Positions 18,755 through 28,402 of a DNA stretch of 64,000 nt are shown here, piece after piece. A program made the translations under genes and the position numbers. This stretch comes from CAVYGM01 sp963768025 (GTDB lineage: Bacteria; Bacteroidota; Bacteroidia; Cytophagales; Spirosomataceae), in assembly GCA_963768025.1 (NCBI GenBank), contig CAVYGM010000021.1, forward strand, positions 1 through 64,000. Direction: 5' to 3'. The notes beneath the pieces were generated by a model. That model was not told the DNA's origin, searched no databases, and saw only the letters and a list, made by a program, of their open reading frames with translations. The number at the start of each line of letters is the position of its first letter. Positions within the stretch are counted from its first letter, which is position 1.

Positions 18755-21208
18755 ATGCGAAATCCGCTATCCAAAATCCCGGTTGCGCTGGTGATCGTTC
18801 TTTTCCTGGCTTTTTTGGCCGGAGTAGGGCTGACGGTCTGGATGAATGGATACCGCGCCAGGATTCTGGATCAGATACGGGTGTTAGCGGCAAAGAACCT
18901 GGAAGGTACCCTGAGCGTGTCCAATCTCCGGTTTACTCCCTGGAAATACGGGGGGGGGATTATCTTCACTTTCTATGATGTGCATCTCCAAGATCGGCGC
19001 ATTTCGCAGCACCAAACCTCCCTGCTATCGGTTGCCAAGGTAAGTGCCTCCCTGGACTTAGCCCAACTCATCAAAGGGGAAATCAAAATCCGCACGTTGG
19101 GTATAGAAGACGGAAAAATCACCGTTTTTGTGGGAAAGGATGGCTATTCCAATGCCTCTATTTTTGGCAAGCTCGCCCAAAGCACCAGGCAAAAGGCCGA
19201 CGACCCGGAAAAAATTAACTTTTTAGGAAAGATTGAGAAATTCGTCTTTCTAAATTGTCCGGTTCAGTACACCGATTCCCTGCGGGGCAAATCCTATGCG
19301 GGTACCTTGCGAAAGGTACAAACCCGCCTCATCAGAACCGACAGCTCCCGGCATGTGGAGTTGTCAGGCGCCATCCTCTTCGACGGCCTGATATTTAACC
19401 CCGACCGGGGTGCTTTTCTCCGTCAACAACTTGCCCACACGGTACTGGATATTGACTACCTCAGTACCAAAAAGCTATGGCGAATTAACCCTTCTTCGGT
19501 TAAAGTTTCCGATCCGAACGTCGGCCGGATTTTTCTAAAAGGAACCATCAATGTTCAGGATACCCTGGGTTATTTGTCGCTCGATTTCAGGGTGGGCAAA
19601 ACCAGCCTGCCCGCTACCTTACGGGTACTGCCGCAAAAACTGGAACAGGCTATCAGCCGCCGAAAAATCCTGCCCGAACTGACAGCCGAGGTACACCTGC
19701 GGGGCCCCTTGAATGAAGGCACCCCTTTGGTTACGGTAGAGTACCAAACCGACACTTTCTCCTATCCGCTACCCTACGGACGGCTAACCGGCATGAAAGC
19801 GACGGGCAAGTTTACCAACCAAGCCGACCCGCAACTGCCCATTGGTGACCGAAACTCCCTGATCGAGGTCACCAGTACGGAAGGGTACTTCGAAACCATT
19901 CCGCTGAAAGGCAGCCTCAAGGTGCTGGATCTGACCGAGCCACGGGCCAGTATGGACTTCTCCCTGAGCGCTACCCCCGCCTCGGTGAACGCGCTTCTGG
20001 ATACCAGCCGCTACGTGGTGAGGCATGGCCTGGCCAGTCTTCGCTTCCGCTACGAAGGCAGTCCGACTGACTTTTATGATGCAAAAACCGATAAGTTGAC
20101 GGGAAAGCTGAAAGGGGTTATTCTGCTGCGCGATGTAGCCCTGAGCTATAAGCCGGGCAAGATTACCGCCAGCCAGCTCACTGGCAATTTTTCTTTTGAT
20201 GAAAAGACCGTGTTGCTACCTAACTTGAAAATGCACGATGGCCGGAACATCCTCTATATTTCCGGTCAGGTGTTTGACTTACCCGCCTCCCTATTCGGTT
20301 CAAGAAGCCCGGCGCGGGCATTTGTGCACGTAAAAATTCCGGACTGGCAGCTTTCCTGGCCCGATAAACTGCTGAACCGACAGAATCGGTCGCCCGCTAA
20401 AAACACCCGCTTGAAGCTATCCAAACTCCTCGATAAAACCATTGATAACCTTCAAGTATCCGCCAGCCTGGAAGCCGAAAAAATGCGTTACCGAAGGCTA
20501 AAAGCCGAGGGGATTCGGGGTAGCCTGGTGATGAAAGACCGATTGATTGAACTCAATAATCTTTCCATGCGCACCTGCGGGGGGGATGTTAAATTTTCGG
20601 GAGGCTTTCAGGCGTTTGATGACCAGCACCTCCCGAGATTTTATGCCAACGGAACGTTGACCAATGCCAATGTAGAGTCGGTTTTTTATTCCTTTGGGAA
20701 TTTTGGTCAAACCACCCTCACCGATCGGAATATGAAAGGCCGCCTTACCGCCGATTTTCATTTCGAATCCCTGATCAAGAACGACACCTCGTTTGTAAAA
20801 CCGTCCATGCGAGGCTACGTAAATATGAACCTGAATCAGGCCCGGATCGTGGACTTTAAGCCGATCATGGATATTAAAAAATTGCTATTTAAAAATCGGG
20901 CGTTAGAAAATGTCCAGTTTGCCCCGTTGGTCACCACATTCGTCCTGAAAGGAGAAGAGGTGGAGGTAAACAAAATGAAAGTGGAGTCGAACATCCTGTA
21001 TTTCTTTCTGGATGGCGTATACAGTTTTGGAAGAAAAACCGATCTAAGTATTCAGATTCCGCTGAGTAACCTCCGCCGTAAAGATCCCAACAGCCGCTTG
21101 GCCAACAAGGAAGTGGAAGATATCAAAGGTGATATCATCTTCCTCAGAGCCAAGGATGAGGCTGGGGAAGTACGGATTCGGTACGACAAACTGATGCGTT
21201 TTAATTAA
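18755..21208 (+). CDS. AsmA-like envelope protein
   Basis: 817 residues. The N-terminal anchor IPVALVIVLFLAFLAGVGLT is followed by a long beta-rich region with repeated layer-like strands (GTLSVSNLRFTPWKYGGGII, IRTLGIEDGKITVFV). The C-terminal AsmA_2-type module lies around residues 600-790 (MRGYVNMNLNQARIVDFKPI, then the VESNILYFFLDGVYSFGRKT motif). AsmA-family proteins span the periplasm and are implicated in lipid transport or outer-membrane homeostasis. It converges on the next minus-strand gene with a 9-bp gap. Confidence 0.8.
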   Translation: MRNPLSKIPVALVIVLFLAFLAGVGLTVWMNGYRARILDQIRVLAAKNLEGTLSVSNLRFTPWKYGGGIIFTFYDVHLQDRRISQHQTSLLSVAKVSASLDLAQLIKGEIKIRTLGIEDGKITVFVGKDGYSNASIFGKLAQSTRQKADDPEKINFLGKIEKFVFLNCPVQYTDSLRGKSYAGTLRKVQTRLIRTDSSRHVELSGAILFDGLIFNPDRGAFLRQQLAHTVLDIDYLSTKKLWRINPSSVKVSDPNVGRIFLKGTINVQDTLGYLSLDFRVGKTSLPATLRVLPQKLEQAISRRKILPELTAEVHLRGPLNEGTPLVTVEYQTDTFSYPLPYGRLTGMKATGKFTNQADPQLPIGDRNSLIEVTSTEGYFETIPLKGSLKVLDLTEPRASMDFSLSATPASVNALLDTSRYVVRHGLASLRFRYEGSPTDFYDAKTDKLTGKLKGVILLRDVALSYKPGKITASQLTGNFSFDEKTVLLPNLKMHDGRNILYISGQVFDLPASLFGSRSPARAFVHVKIPDWQLSWPDKLLNRQNRSPAKNTRLKLSKLLDKTIDNLQVSASLEAEKMRYRRLKAEGIRGSLVMKDRLIELNNLSMRTCGGDVKFSGGFQAFDDQHLPRFYANGTLTNANVESVFYSFGNFGQTTLTDRNMKGRLTADFHFESLIKNDTSFVKPSMRGYVNMNLNQARIVDFKPIMDIKKLLFKNRALENVQFAPLVTTFVLKGEEVEVNKMKVESNILYFFLDGVYSFGRKTDLSIQIPLSNLRRKDPNSRLANKEVEDIKGDIIFLRAKDEAGEVRIRYDKLMRFN

Positions 21209-21217
21209 CCGCATCCC

Positions 21218-21811
21218 CTATCTCACCCGGCTTACCAGCAGAGTGGGGCAAAGTACCTTTTGGAAAGTCACTGTACCGCTACTTCTTTGGGAACTAGTCG
21301 CCCGGCAAGGCAGGGTCGGGTCACGGGTTTCGGCGTAGTAGGTGCCGGCGCGGGAAACCGCGAGGGTTAACTTCCCGGACGCCAATAGGGTACCTCCCAC
21401 GGGCGCATCGTACCAGTCGACGGTGTGAGCCGGGGAGGGAAAAGCCTGCAAGGTGGCGGAGGCCGATGCGCTACACGAAACACTGCTGGACACCAGAGGC
21501 GCGAACAGAGGTTCGGGCTCAATTTCGGGCACCAGGTACCTTAGCTCCCTGGTACCCAAGGGCGTTAGTTGTAGAATGCGGATACTCTCACCAACGGACA
21601 CATTCCTGATTACATAACTTGAATCATTGAGCGTAACCAAGGTACCTCCTTGTACCCGGACACTGTCCTTTGAAGTAATTCGCAATTCGATTGAGAGATT
21701 TCCCTGAAAACAGGCCAGATTTGCTCCAACCCGGATGGATTGAGTAGGCTGTGAATAGCCGAAGTTTACCCCTGCCATAGACAGAAGTAGCAGTGAAATG
21801 TGCTTTTTCAC
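21218..21811 (-). CDS. Secreted protein with an Ig-like repeat, unknown function
   Basis: 197 residues from GTG 21811, chosen because it places KKHISLLLLSMAGVNFGYSQ right at the N-terminus as a clean signal peptide; a TTG at 21850 is also in frame. The C-terminal part has VDWYDAPVGGTLLASG and GTYYAETRDP, the repeat seen in Bacteroidota Ig-like/gliding-related secreted proteins (strand, turn, then 'aTyYae'). No sorting domain is obvious. It lies downstream of the T6SS genes but separated by about 230 bp, so membership in that operon is doubtful. Confidence 0.6.
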   Translation of the reverse strand: MKKHISLLLLSMAGVNFGYSQPTQSIRVGANLACFQGNLSIELRITSKDSVRVQGGTLVTLNDSSYVIRNVSVGESIRILQLTPLGTRELRYLVPEIEPEPLFAPLVSSSVSCSASASATLQAFPSPAHTVDWYDAPVGGTLLASGKLTLAVSRAGTYYAETRDPTLPCRATSSQRSSGTVTFQKVLCPTLLVSRVR

Positions 21812-22040
21812 GTCGTATTTGAGTATGTAGTGTGTGTATTCTTTCAACAAATATAAAGAATTCAGGGTAACTTACAAGGAGTTGCACACACTAATTACCG
21901 TATTCATGCAAAAATGATATAACCGAAGGATAGTAAAAGTACCTGGTACAAGGGCGTAGGTACCGACACTAGAATAAGCATATTCTGCAAAGGGCGAATA
22001 GTACTTTCCGATCAAGCCCGAGAAAAAAGGGCGTGGCTAG

Positions 22041-22520
22041 TTACTTGGCCGTCTTGCCTTCCTTTAATTTTATTTTCAAATCCTCCTGGAGCTGCATCAG
22101 TTCGAGGTTGTCCCGCTGCATAGCTATTAGCCTGGTTTTTAGCGTCAGTAAAGTCGTATCCTTACTTTTGGCCCTGGCAATGTCATTGACCAGATCGGTG
22201 TAGCTAGTCACGATGGTGCCGTAAAAGGGCTGCTCATATACGGTTTTAAGGTCGTTGGTCCATTTGAAAAAAGGGACAAGCGCCTCGGCTTCCACTACGG
22301 GAGCCCGCTGAATCTGGATCACGAGGGAATCGGCCTCATTGGTGTAGCTCACAAACTCCTCAATCCGGTCGTTGGTCAGGGCGGTTTCCCGATTGTGAAT
22401 CCTGGGGATTACCACAAACAAAAAGTAGAACAAAACGAACGTACCAAGTAGGGCTACCAGATAGCTGAGCGCAAAGTGGCCTATTTTTCTATTTCTTTCG
22501 GTGTGGTTCAAGGCACCCAT
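22041..22520 (-). CDS. tssO: TssO-like T6SS membrane protein
   Basis: 159 residues. A charged N-terminus (GALNHTERNRKIGHF) is followed by one transmembrane helix, LVALLGTFVLFYFLFVVIP, and a long helical, coiled-coil-like periplasmic domain ending in LEDLK-type heptads. Size and layout match TssO of subtype-iii T6SS, one of the components thought to replace TssJLM. It is the last gene of the minus-strand T6SS run. The assignment rests on architecture and context. Confidence 0.6.
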   Translation of the reverse strand: MGALNHTERNRKIGHFALSYLVALLGTFVLFYFLFVVIPRIHNRETALTNDRIEEFVSYTNEADSLVIQIQRAPVVEAEALVPFFKWTNDLKTVYEQPFYGTIVTSYTDLVNDIARAKSKDTTLLTLKTRLIAMQRDNLELMQLQEDLKIKLKEGKTAK

Positions 22521-22647
22521 CGTATGAATTGTTTATGGTGATTTTGGAAGAAAAATCCTACTTGGGGACACTAGTTAGCTCTGTCCTGCTGCAAATTCGG
22601 GCAGCTGGTATTCGAGGTACCTATCCGGTGGTTACTTTTGTGTAGCC

Positions 22648-23133
22648 CTAAGGTAGGTTCAGCAGGGCTTGTTCTACCATTTGGTTTTTGGTTTTCAATT
22701 CCAGGTTTGTCGCTTCCAACTCCTTGATCCGCTGGGTCAGGCGATTCACCTCGCCCGCTTGCTGGAGATGCCGTTCCATCAGCTTTTGTGAAAGCAGAAT
22801 TCTGAATTCGTAGTTTCTTACGAGCTTGGCTGCCAGCACGGCCGGAGGAGACGATGGCCCGGCGTATCTTTTTTTGATCCCGGCCAGTTGTTGATCCAGC
22901 CGGGCGGAGGCACTGGCAACGGCGCTTTGGTTGTTGGTTACCACCAGGACGGCGTACGCGTTGTACAGGCTGTCGAGTACCAGGGCTTCGTTGCGGAACT
23001 CCTGCTCTTTTTCCATGTTGATGGCCTTTGCCGGGCTCTCTTTGCGCAAGGGCTTGCTCAGGTAATAGAAAGTTACCCCTCCGCCTAGGAGCACTACCAA
23101 ACTTACTACCAAAAATACCCGCGATCTGTCCAT
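22648..23133 (-). CDS. Second TssO/TssP-like T6SS membrane protein
   Basis: 161 residues with an N-terminal transmembrane helix (VFLVVSLVVLLGGGVTFYYL) and a helical domain ending in a strong coiled coil (VNRLTQRIKELEATNLELKT). Topology and length parallel the next gene downstream (22041-22520), so the two may form a heteromeric envelope subcomplex of the T6SS. It could be TssP or a divergent TssO; I cannot separate these by eye. Confidence 0.5.
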   Translation of the reverse strand: MDRSRVFLVVSLVVLLGGGVTFYYLSKPLRKESPAKAINMEKEQEFRNEALVLDSLYNAYAVLVVTNNQSAVASASARLDQQLAGIKKRYAGPSSPPAVLAAKLVRNYEFRILLSQKLMERHLQQAGEVNRLTQRIKELEATNLELKTKNQMVEQALLNLP

Positions 23134-23152
23134 AGTCTAAATTGTTTGGTCC

Positions 23153-23443
23153 TTATCCAATCAGAACGGTAACGCAACCTACCACGATTTTTCCCCCGTG
23201 GGCCGTGGTGTCACCCATTCGGGCCGCCGGTTTACCGCCAATCATGACACTGGTAGAACCCATTGCGATCACATCCGGCGGACCCGTACACGTACATAAG
23301 CTAGTGGCCGTGGCAGCGGGCATACTCCCAATCAGAACGGTTGGGTCGCCCGGTGGTAAGATCGGGCCGCCTACGTGGGGCACTACCCCCGTAACCAGGG
23401 GGCATACGTGCAAATCTCCTACTCTTGCTGCTGGTAATCCCAT
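23153..23443 (-). CDS. PAAR-domain T6SS tip protein
   Basis: 96 residues from ATG 23443, chosen because the frame upstream overlaps unrelated sequence and PAAR proteins begin with this motif (GLPAARVGDLHVCP). The repeated PAAR pattern follows: GDPTVLIGS, GSTSVMIGGKPAARMGDTTA and the final GCVTVLIG. PAAR proteins cap the VgrG spike and sharpen it, sometimes carrying effectors; this one is a bare PAAR with no extension, so cargo would be carried separately. Confidence 0.9.
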   Translation of the reverse strand: MGLPAARVGDLHVCPLVTGVVPHVGGPILPPGDPTVLIGSMPAATATSLCTCTGPPDVIAMGSTSVMIGGKPAARMGDTTAHGGKIVVGCVTVLIG

Positions 23444-23556
23444 ATTTTTGGATGGTTTAAATGAAGTTGATAGGTAAATGTGGTGCGTCTGGTTAACCAG
23501 CGGAATAACCCCAAACTCACTTTTGAAGGATACAAATGCCGGGAACCTACCCCGTT

Positions 23557-24657
23557 TTAGGCAATATCCCATTTGCTAGCCGACTCTACGTAGGGCAATT
23601 CTAGAATTCCCTGCACCACAAATTCCAGAAAATCAAGGAAACCCTTGATGTTGTCGAGCAGGAGGGTACAGTCGTTATGGGTATAGGTGCTGGTCAGGAC
23701 GGTATCAATCATCGAATCCATTAGGGATCGGGTAACCTCAGGCACCCGGCGGTTAAACTTGGTAGTGCCCCCTACATTCGAGCGCAAGTATTGGTACAGC
23801 CGCGCCGAACTACTCTCCGACAGGCAATCGAGGGCAATGCGCAGGGTACGGGCATACTTGGTGAGACTACTGATAAAGTAAACCGGAGGCTGTTCTTTAT
23901 TGATCATCCGATAGGCGTCCAGGACATCAAGGCCGGTTTGGACGATCCTGTCCATCACCCGCTGAATATCACTGGCAACACCCGAGATCTTCTGCATCCC
24001 GTTGATCTTCCGGAGGGTCAGTACAGCCGACTGGTGAATACTGTTGATTTGCTTGCCGCAGGTTTCATAATACCACAAGAGATTTTCACCAAACACACCC
24101 GTGCTGGGCGGAATGTAATCGTAGTCCGGTGAGAATAGTTGCCCTTCAAACCGTACCCTAAAAATAGGAATGCTATACCCATCCGAAATAGCTTCGTGGG
24201 CCGACAGGAGTTCGAGCATGGGTTTCAGGACCCGGTTGGGCTTCCTGAGCGGTAGCTCCTCCGTGTCGTATTCACCCGACTCGACCAGATTTGTGAGGGC
24301 GATCCGGAGTACGATGTAAAAAAGCCCCACGCTTCCCAGGCGATTTTTGTAGTCAAGAATCGAAAGGCTCACACTTTCCGCGTCCACGCCGGAGTTCCAC
24401 TCCACCCGCAGCCCTCCCGGTGTGATGGCCCGGCAGGAGAGCAACTGGAACGTATCGCCCAGGATACTTACCTGAAGGCCGGCATTGAGGCCGTCCTCAG
24501 CGGGGAGTATGCCGTAGTTGTACCCATTCATATGGAGAGCGGTGGCATCGCGAATGGCGTCCCGAATGGCCTGATCGTGGGCAGAAAGGTGCTTCTGGGT
24601 AATTTTCATACCGTCACGCCAATTTACAAACTGATATTCTATTCCGGGGAGTACCAT
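23557..24657 (-). CDS. tssK: T6SS baseplate protein TssK (Bacteroidota type)
   Basis: 366 residues. The N-terminal motif FVNWRDGMKITQKHLSAHD matches the TssK 'W-x-E/D-G-M ... pQHf' signature; the rest shows the shell and neck domains typical of TssK with a helical C-terminus. TssK links the baseplate to the envelope complex; in subtype iii its membrane partner is thought to be TssN rather than TssL/M. It sits between PAAR and tssN. Confidence 0.82.
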   Translation of the reverse strand: MVLPGIEYQFVNWRDGMKITQKHLSAHDQAIRDAIRDATALHMNGYNYGILPAEDGLNAGLQVSILGDTFQLLSCRAITPGGLRVEWNSGVDAESVSLSILDYKNRLGSVGLFYIVLRIALTNLVESGEYDTEELPLRKPNRVLKPMLELLSAHEAISDGYSIPIFRVRFEGQLFSPDYDYIPPSTGVFGENLLWYYETCGKQINSIHQSAVLTLRKINGMQKISGVASDIQRVMDRIVQTGLDVLDAYRMINKEQPPVYFISSLTKYARTLRIALDCLSESSSARLYQYLRSNVGGTTKFNRRVPEVTRSLMDSMIDTVLTSTYTHNDCTLLLDNIKGFLDFLEFVVQGILELPYVESASKWDIA

Positions 24658-24717
24658 ATTTTCCTAGGTTATGACAGCCATCGGGCGTCAGGTTTTGTTG
24701 GGTTTCGGGTGGTTCGT

Positions 24718-25548
24718 TTACTCGGTACTGTACGCATAAATATGCTCGTTGGGCATGACCTGATTTTCCGGCAGGGTTTTGTCCATGTCCAGATACACTT
24801 TCTTTTTTGGGGAGGAATAGGTGAACAGTACCCACTCCAAAGGCAGGGTGCCGTTGAGGTACTGAATCGGCTTTTTGCTGTATTCCCGGTGCTTGTTATG
24901 AAAAGAAATAAAGTAATGAAAAAGCTCTCCAACCGATACATTCGTCGGAAACTCAACCTCGTAGCCTTCAAAGGGCCCTTTGTTTCCCGTTGGCAGGGGT
25001 GTAAAGTTCATGGTAACCTTCACGGGGTCTATCGGGTGTAGCCTAGGAACGGAGCTATGGATCGGGTAGAGCCAGGTTTTGTACTTTTTGGGCGGAATTC
25101 GCATCCAGTTATCGTAAGAGACCCGGTACCCGGCCGGAAGCAAAAAAGCTCCCATGGCCACCAGCATATAGTGAGTATCGTTGCGGGAAGCAAGCACCGA
25201 ATACAAGGCGGCATATCCCGCGATACCAAAAAACAACAGGATCAGGTTGGTCAGAAAAACATCCGGCAACCGCTGCCTCTGCCACCAATCCAGGGTAACC
25301 GGGGCGAGCGCAAGGTACAGGATTCCGAGCAGCACGGCCCCCAGCAGCACCGTCAGGAACCGATTTGGCAAGGACACGATCTGCACCGAAATGAACCCCA
25401 GGCCACCACAAAGCACAGTCATCCATAGAATCCAGAGGATCAGGCGAATCAGGGATAAATCGCCCCCTCTGACGTAGTACAAAACGCCGAGAGTGGCCAA
25501 TCCGAAGATAACGGGTAAGAGTACCAAAACGATCAAGTTCGTGCCCAT
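24718..25548 (-). CDS. tssN: T6SS membrane protein TssN (Bacteroidota type)
   Basis: 276 residues. The first 130 residues hold four to five transmembrane helices (for example LIVLVLLPVIFGLATLGVLY and FLTVLLGAVLLGILYLALAP). The C-terminal half is soluble and contains the region NFTPLPTGNKGPFEGYEVEF. Polytopic N-domain plus cytosolic C-domain is the TssN layout found only in subtype-iii systems. Position next to tssK supports it. Confidence 0.75.
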   Translation of the reverse strand: MGTNLIVLVLLPVIFGLATLGVLYYVRGGDLSLIRLILWILWMTVLCGGLGFISVQIVSLPNRFLTVLLGAVLLGILYLALAPVTLDWWQRQRLPDVFLTNLILLFFGIAGYAALYSVLASRNDTHYMLVAMGAFLLPAGYRVSYDNWMRIPPKKYKTWLYPIHSSVPRLHPIDPVKVTMNFTPLPTGNKGPFEGYEVEFPTNVSVGELFHYFISFHNKHREYSKKPIQYLNGTLPLEWVLFTYSSPKKKVYLDMDKTLPENQVMPNEHIYAYSTE

Positions 25549-25581
25549 GGGTACTTTTGTTTTTATTAAAGTAATGTCTAT

Positions 25582-26535
25582 TTAGCCCAATACGGTAGAG
25601 TACCCCAACACAGCGGCCTCCTTACCTCGATTGATCTGAAAATTTCCGTCGCCGGGAAGAAGCACCAGGGTCCAGGAGATTTCGACGGGAAGGAGCAACT
25701 CGCACAGAAATTCCAGGATGCGGTACTTACCCCCGGTCGGCGGGTGCATCCTGTACTCCACCATAGCCTGGGCGGCCACCGGGCCTATCGTGATTTTGAC
25801 GCAGTCCGGGTCGGGATATGCGGCAAAGGGAGTCCAATCCACCCCCAGGATAGTGGTTCCTAGCTGGGGTACGGGGTTCAGGTGGGCGGCCATCCAGCCG
25901 CTTGCTTTTCCCTTTTCCAACGTTACCGGATGCCCCAGAATTTTTTCCATGTAGAGGCTACACTGCTCATACACCCCGGCCAGGGAGTGGGCTTTCATGG
26001 TGAGTTCGAGGATGAGAGCTTTCTGGTAAGTCGTCAAGTCCAGCGCTAAATCCGGCCACAGCAATTCATACAGCTCCTCGCTAAAATTGGCGAAGGTATG
26101 AGTGAAGGAGTGGTGTTCGAACTGTTCCAGGCAAATGCGCTGGCGTCCCAACTCGGCGTCGAATGGCAGGAAAAAGTTTCGTGCTTCCTGAAATTCCGAA
26201 TCGTGCAGTTCGGCTTCTTCCAGCATTACCTCCGGGGTACGTTCTTCGCGGTTGAGGGTAGGCTGGAAAATAATCCCCGGCGGAATCATATCGGCGATGC
26301 CCTCCCGAAGCGTATGAACTTTGACCACATTCCGGGTGGGATCCTCATAGTCCTGGTCTTCGACCAGGGAGTCAACCTCGCTGGAATACCCACGGCGGTG
26401 CGGTCCCAGGGGCACCAGTACCAGGGAGTCGAGGGAGGCGAATTCCTCCTCTATCATCTCGCGTGCCAGTACTTCGGCCCGAAAATCAATCGGGATAAAC
26501 TTCAACAGGTCCGATAGCTCAAATACTTCCATCAT
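25582..26535 (-). CDS. tssG: T6SS baseplate protein TssG-like
   Basis: 317 residues. It overlaps tssF by 4 bp (ATGA at 26532-26535), the classical tssF-tssG arrangement. The C-terminal half has the beta-rich PVPQLGTTILGVDW and MHPPTGGKYRILEFLCELLL patterns seen in Bacteroidota TssG. With TssE, F and K it would form the wedge of the baseplate. The family is divergent, so the gene order carries part of the call. Confidence 0.7.
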   Translation of the reverse strand: MMEVFELSDLLKFIPIDFRAEVLAREMIEEEFASLDSLVLVPLGPHRRGYSSEVDSLVEDQDYEDPTRNVVKVHTLREGIADMIPPGIIFQPTLNREERTPEVMLEEAELHDSEFQEARNFFLPFDAELGRQRICLEQFEHHSFTHTFANFSEELYELLWPDLALDLTTYQKALILELTMKAHSLAGVYEQCSLYMEKILGHPVTLEKGKASGWMAAHLNPVPQLGTTILGVDWTPFAAYPDPDCVKITIGPVAAQAMVEYRMHPPTGGKYRILEFLCELLLPVEISWTLVLLPGDGNFQINRGKEAAVLGYSTVLG

Positions 26536-28361
26536 ACTTTCCAGCTATATCCTTCCACCGAAACAAACAGCGGCAACACGCCCGTAGACCGCTGCTCGAG
26601 AGCATTCTTCACCAGTTGAGCTTGCCTTAGCCAAAACTCCTCGGGGTGCCTTTGGCCGGGATCAGGGACAAGGAGTACCTCCATCGTTCTGCGCACCCCC
26701 TCCCCTGTCCCCTCACCCAGACTCAGCCCTTTGTTTACCCGCACGGTGCTCACCAAACTCCCTAGCTGGTCGGCAGCAATGGTTCTAAAATCCTCCACCG
26801 TCACGGCCTTTCCCCTGGTGAGAATGGTTTGACGGAAGGCCCTCCGCATCTGGCTTTCGTCCAGCGGGTCCTGTCCACCCGAGGTAGGCAAAAGCAGAAC
26901 AGCCCCCTCCGTTTTGATTTCATTGGTGGGTTCAGCATTCAGCTTGGTTTGCGGGGCCATGCCGTTAGCCTTACTGCCCAGCGACGTCCAGAAATGAATA
27001 TCCACCTTGGTGCCTTCCGATTTGGTATACACCAGGAGGTAGATGCGGGGAAGTGCTACTTCCTGCTTATCGAGGTGTTCCCGCAGCTTCCCTATTCCTT
27101 TGTTGATCGTGTCCAGGTGGGTATTTACTATCGAGTTGTCGAGGGCATTGAATGCAGCCAGGTCGTCGCGTAGGTGAGCCGTTACGTCATTTAGTTTCTC
27201 AAAAGCATCCCGCTGGTCGAAGCGCGCTATGTTGCGCAGGCGAAGTGAGTACACATTGTCGGCTTTCGACGGGGCCTTTTCGCTTACCGGGCGAAGCTCC
27301 TCGCCGTCGCCATTCCACACGGTATGAATACCCAGAAATCCGGCCTCATCCGTAAGGGCATACACGTTGAACATCGGCTGTAGTTTTCCGCGCTGGCGGA
27401 TGAGCCTGCGGTTGAGGACCGGAAAACAGTTGGTAACCACCAGCAGGCGTTCGAGCGCCTCAGGCGTTACCGGGGCGGGAAACTCCATTTTTATCCATAC
27501 CAACTCCTCCTGAAAAAGTGCCTTTTCGGCGGCTTCGAGCAGGGGCTCCCAGGCATCAGGGTACCTTTTCAGCGCTTGCCTCCCGCTGAGCGAGAGGGTA
27601 TCCAGCGTTACGAATTGGGGATAATAAAATTCCCGTACCCTGTACTCGTACTCTTCCAGGGGTGTACGAGGCTGGGAAACCTCACTCCGTACCGGACGGA
27701 TACCCATACTGGACTGGACCGGCATGGGCTTGGCGGTCAGGGAGCCATCGCTTCCGTGGTAGTACCTCACCGAGGGGGTGTAGGAAAGGTATTTGGCCCG
27801 ATCGGCCAGGGCTTCCCAGTTCAGGAAGAGGACCAGCTGATCCCCTAGGCCAGCAGGAGAGGGCTCCACGGCAATCCAGGCCGTGTGGGCGGGTATACCT
27901 TTTCCACCCATCAACCGAATCAGGGGCTCCCGTTGGCAGGTACTCCCCAGTTTATCAATCCGGGCTCCGGTGGCTATGTACCCTACCTTGGCCCCGCTCA
28001 GGCCAAACCGGCCGGCGGGAGAAAAACAAACCCCCTCGTTGCCCGGCGCTACAAACTGATCCGTTGGCTGTATGTCGCTGGCTGCCAGGACCGGGCGCGC
28101 CATCAGGACCGAATGAGCGGGCACAATGCCCGTAACTACTTCGGGGAGCACGGTTTCGACCATCCGCTTCACCACCCGGCTGCGGGATACTTCCATTTCC
28201 TGCCAGAGTTTTTCGGTTTCGATGGCAAAGGCACCAAACAACAAGTCCACCAGCGGGTCAAAAGACCCATTTTTCAGGTCATTTTCGTCTACCCCCCATT
28301 GGCGGGCTGCCTCGGCCTGTAGGCGGCGTTTGATCGATTCTTTGCTCTCAACAATGGACAT
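26532..28361 (-). CDS. tssF: T6SS baseplate protein TssF
   Basis: 609 residues. The N-terminus begins with the helical region KRRLQAEAARQWGVDENDLK and GSFDPLVDLLFGAFAIETEK, then the conserved MVETVLPEVVTGIVPAHSVL. Around residues 500-530 comes LTRGKAVTVEDFRTIAADQL, the gpJ/TssF-like 'T..DF...' motif, and the end is typical of VgrG-binding wedge proteins. It is translationally coupled to tssG. Confidence 0.85.
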   Translation of the reverse strand: MSIVESKESIKRRLQAEAARQWGVDENDLKNGSFDPLVDLLFGAFAIETEKLWQEMEVSRSRVVKRMVETVLPEVVTGIVPAHSVLMARPVLAASDIQPTDQFVAPGNEGVCFSPAGRFGLSGAKVGYIATGARIDKLGSTCQREPLIRLMGGKGIPAHTAWIAVEPSPAGLGDQLVLFLNWEALADRAKYLSYTPSVRYYHGSDGSLTAKPMPVQSSMGIRPVRSEVSQPRTPLEEYEYRVREFYYPQFVTLDTLSLSGRQALKRYPDAWEPLLEAAEKALFQEELVWIKMEFPAPVTPEALERLLVVTNCFPVLNRRLIRQRGKLQPMFNVYALTDEAGFLGIHTVWNGDGEELRPVSEKAPSKADNVYSLRLRNIARFDQRDAFEKLNDVTAHLRDDLAAFNALDNSIVNTHLDTINKGIGKLREHLDKQEVALPRIYLLVYTKSEGTKVDIHFWTSLGSKANGMAPQTKLNAEPTNEIKTEGAVLLLPTSGGQDPLDESQMRRAFRQTILTRGKAVTVEDFRTIAADQLGSLVSTVRVNKGLSLGEGTGEGVRRTMEVLLVPDPGQRHPEEFWLRQAQLVKNALEQRSTGVLPLFVSVEGYSWKV

Positions 28362-28402
28362 ACCTTGGTAAATTTGGTGTTGTATGCTTTTATCCTACCT
28401 CC

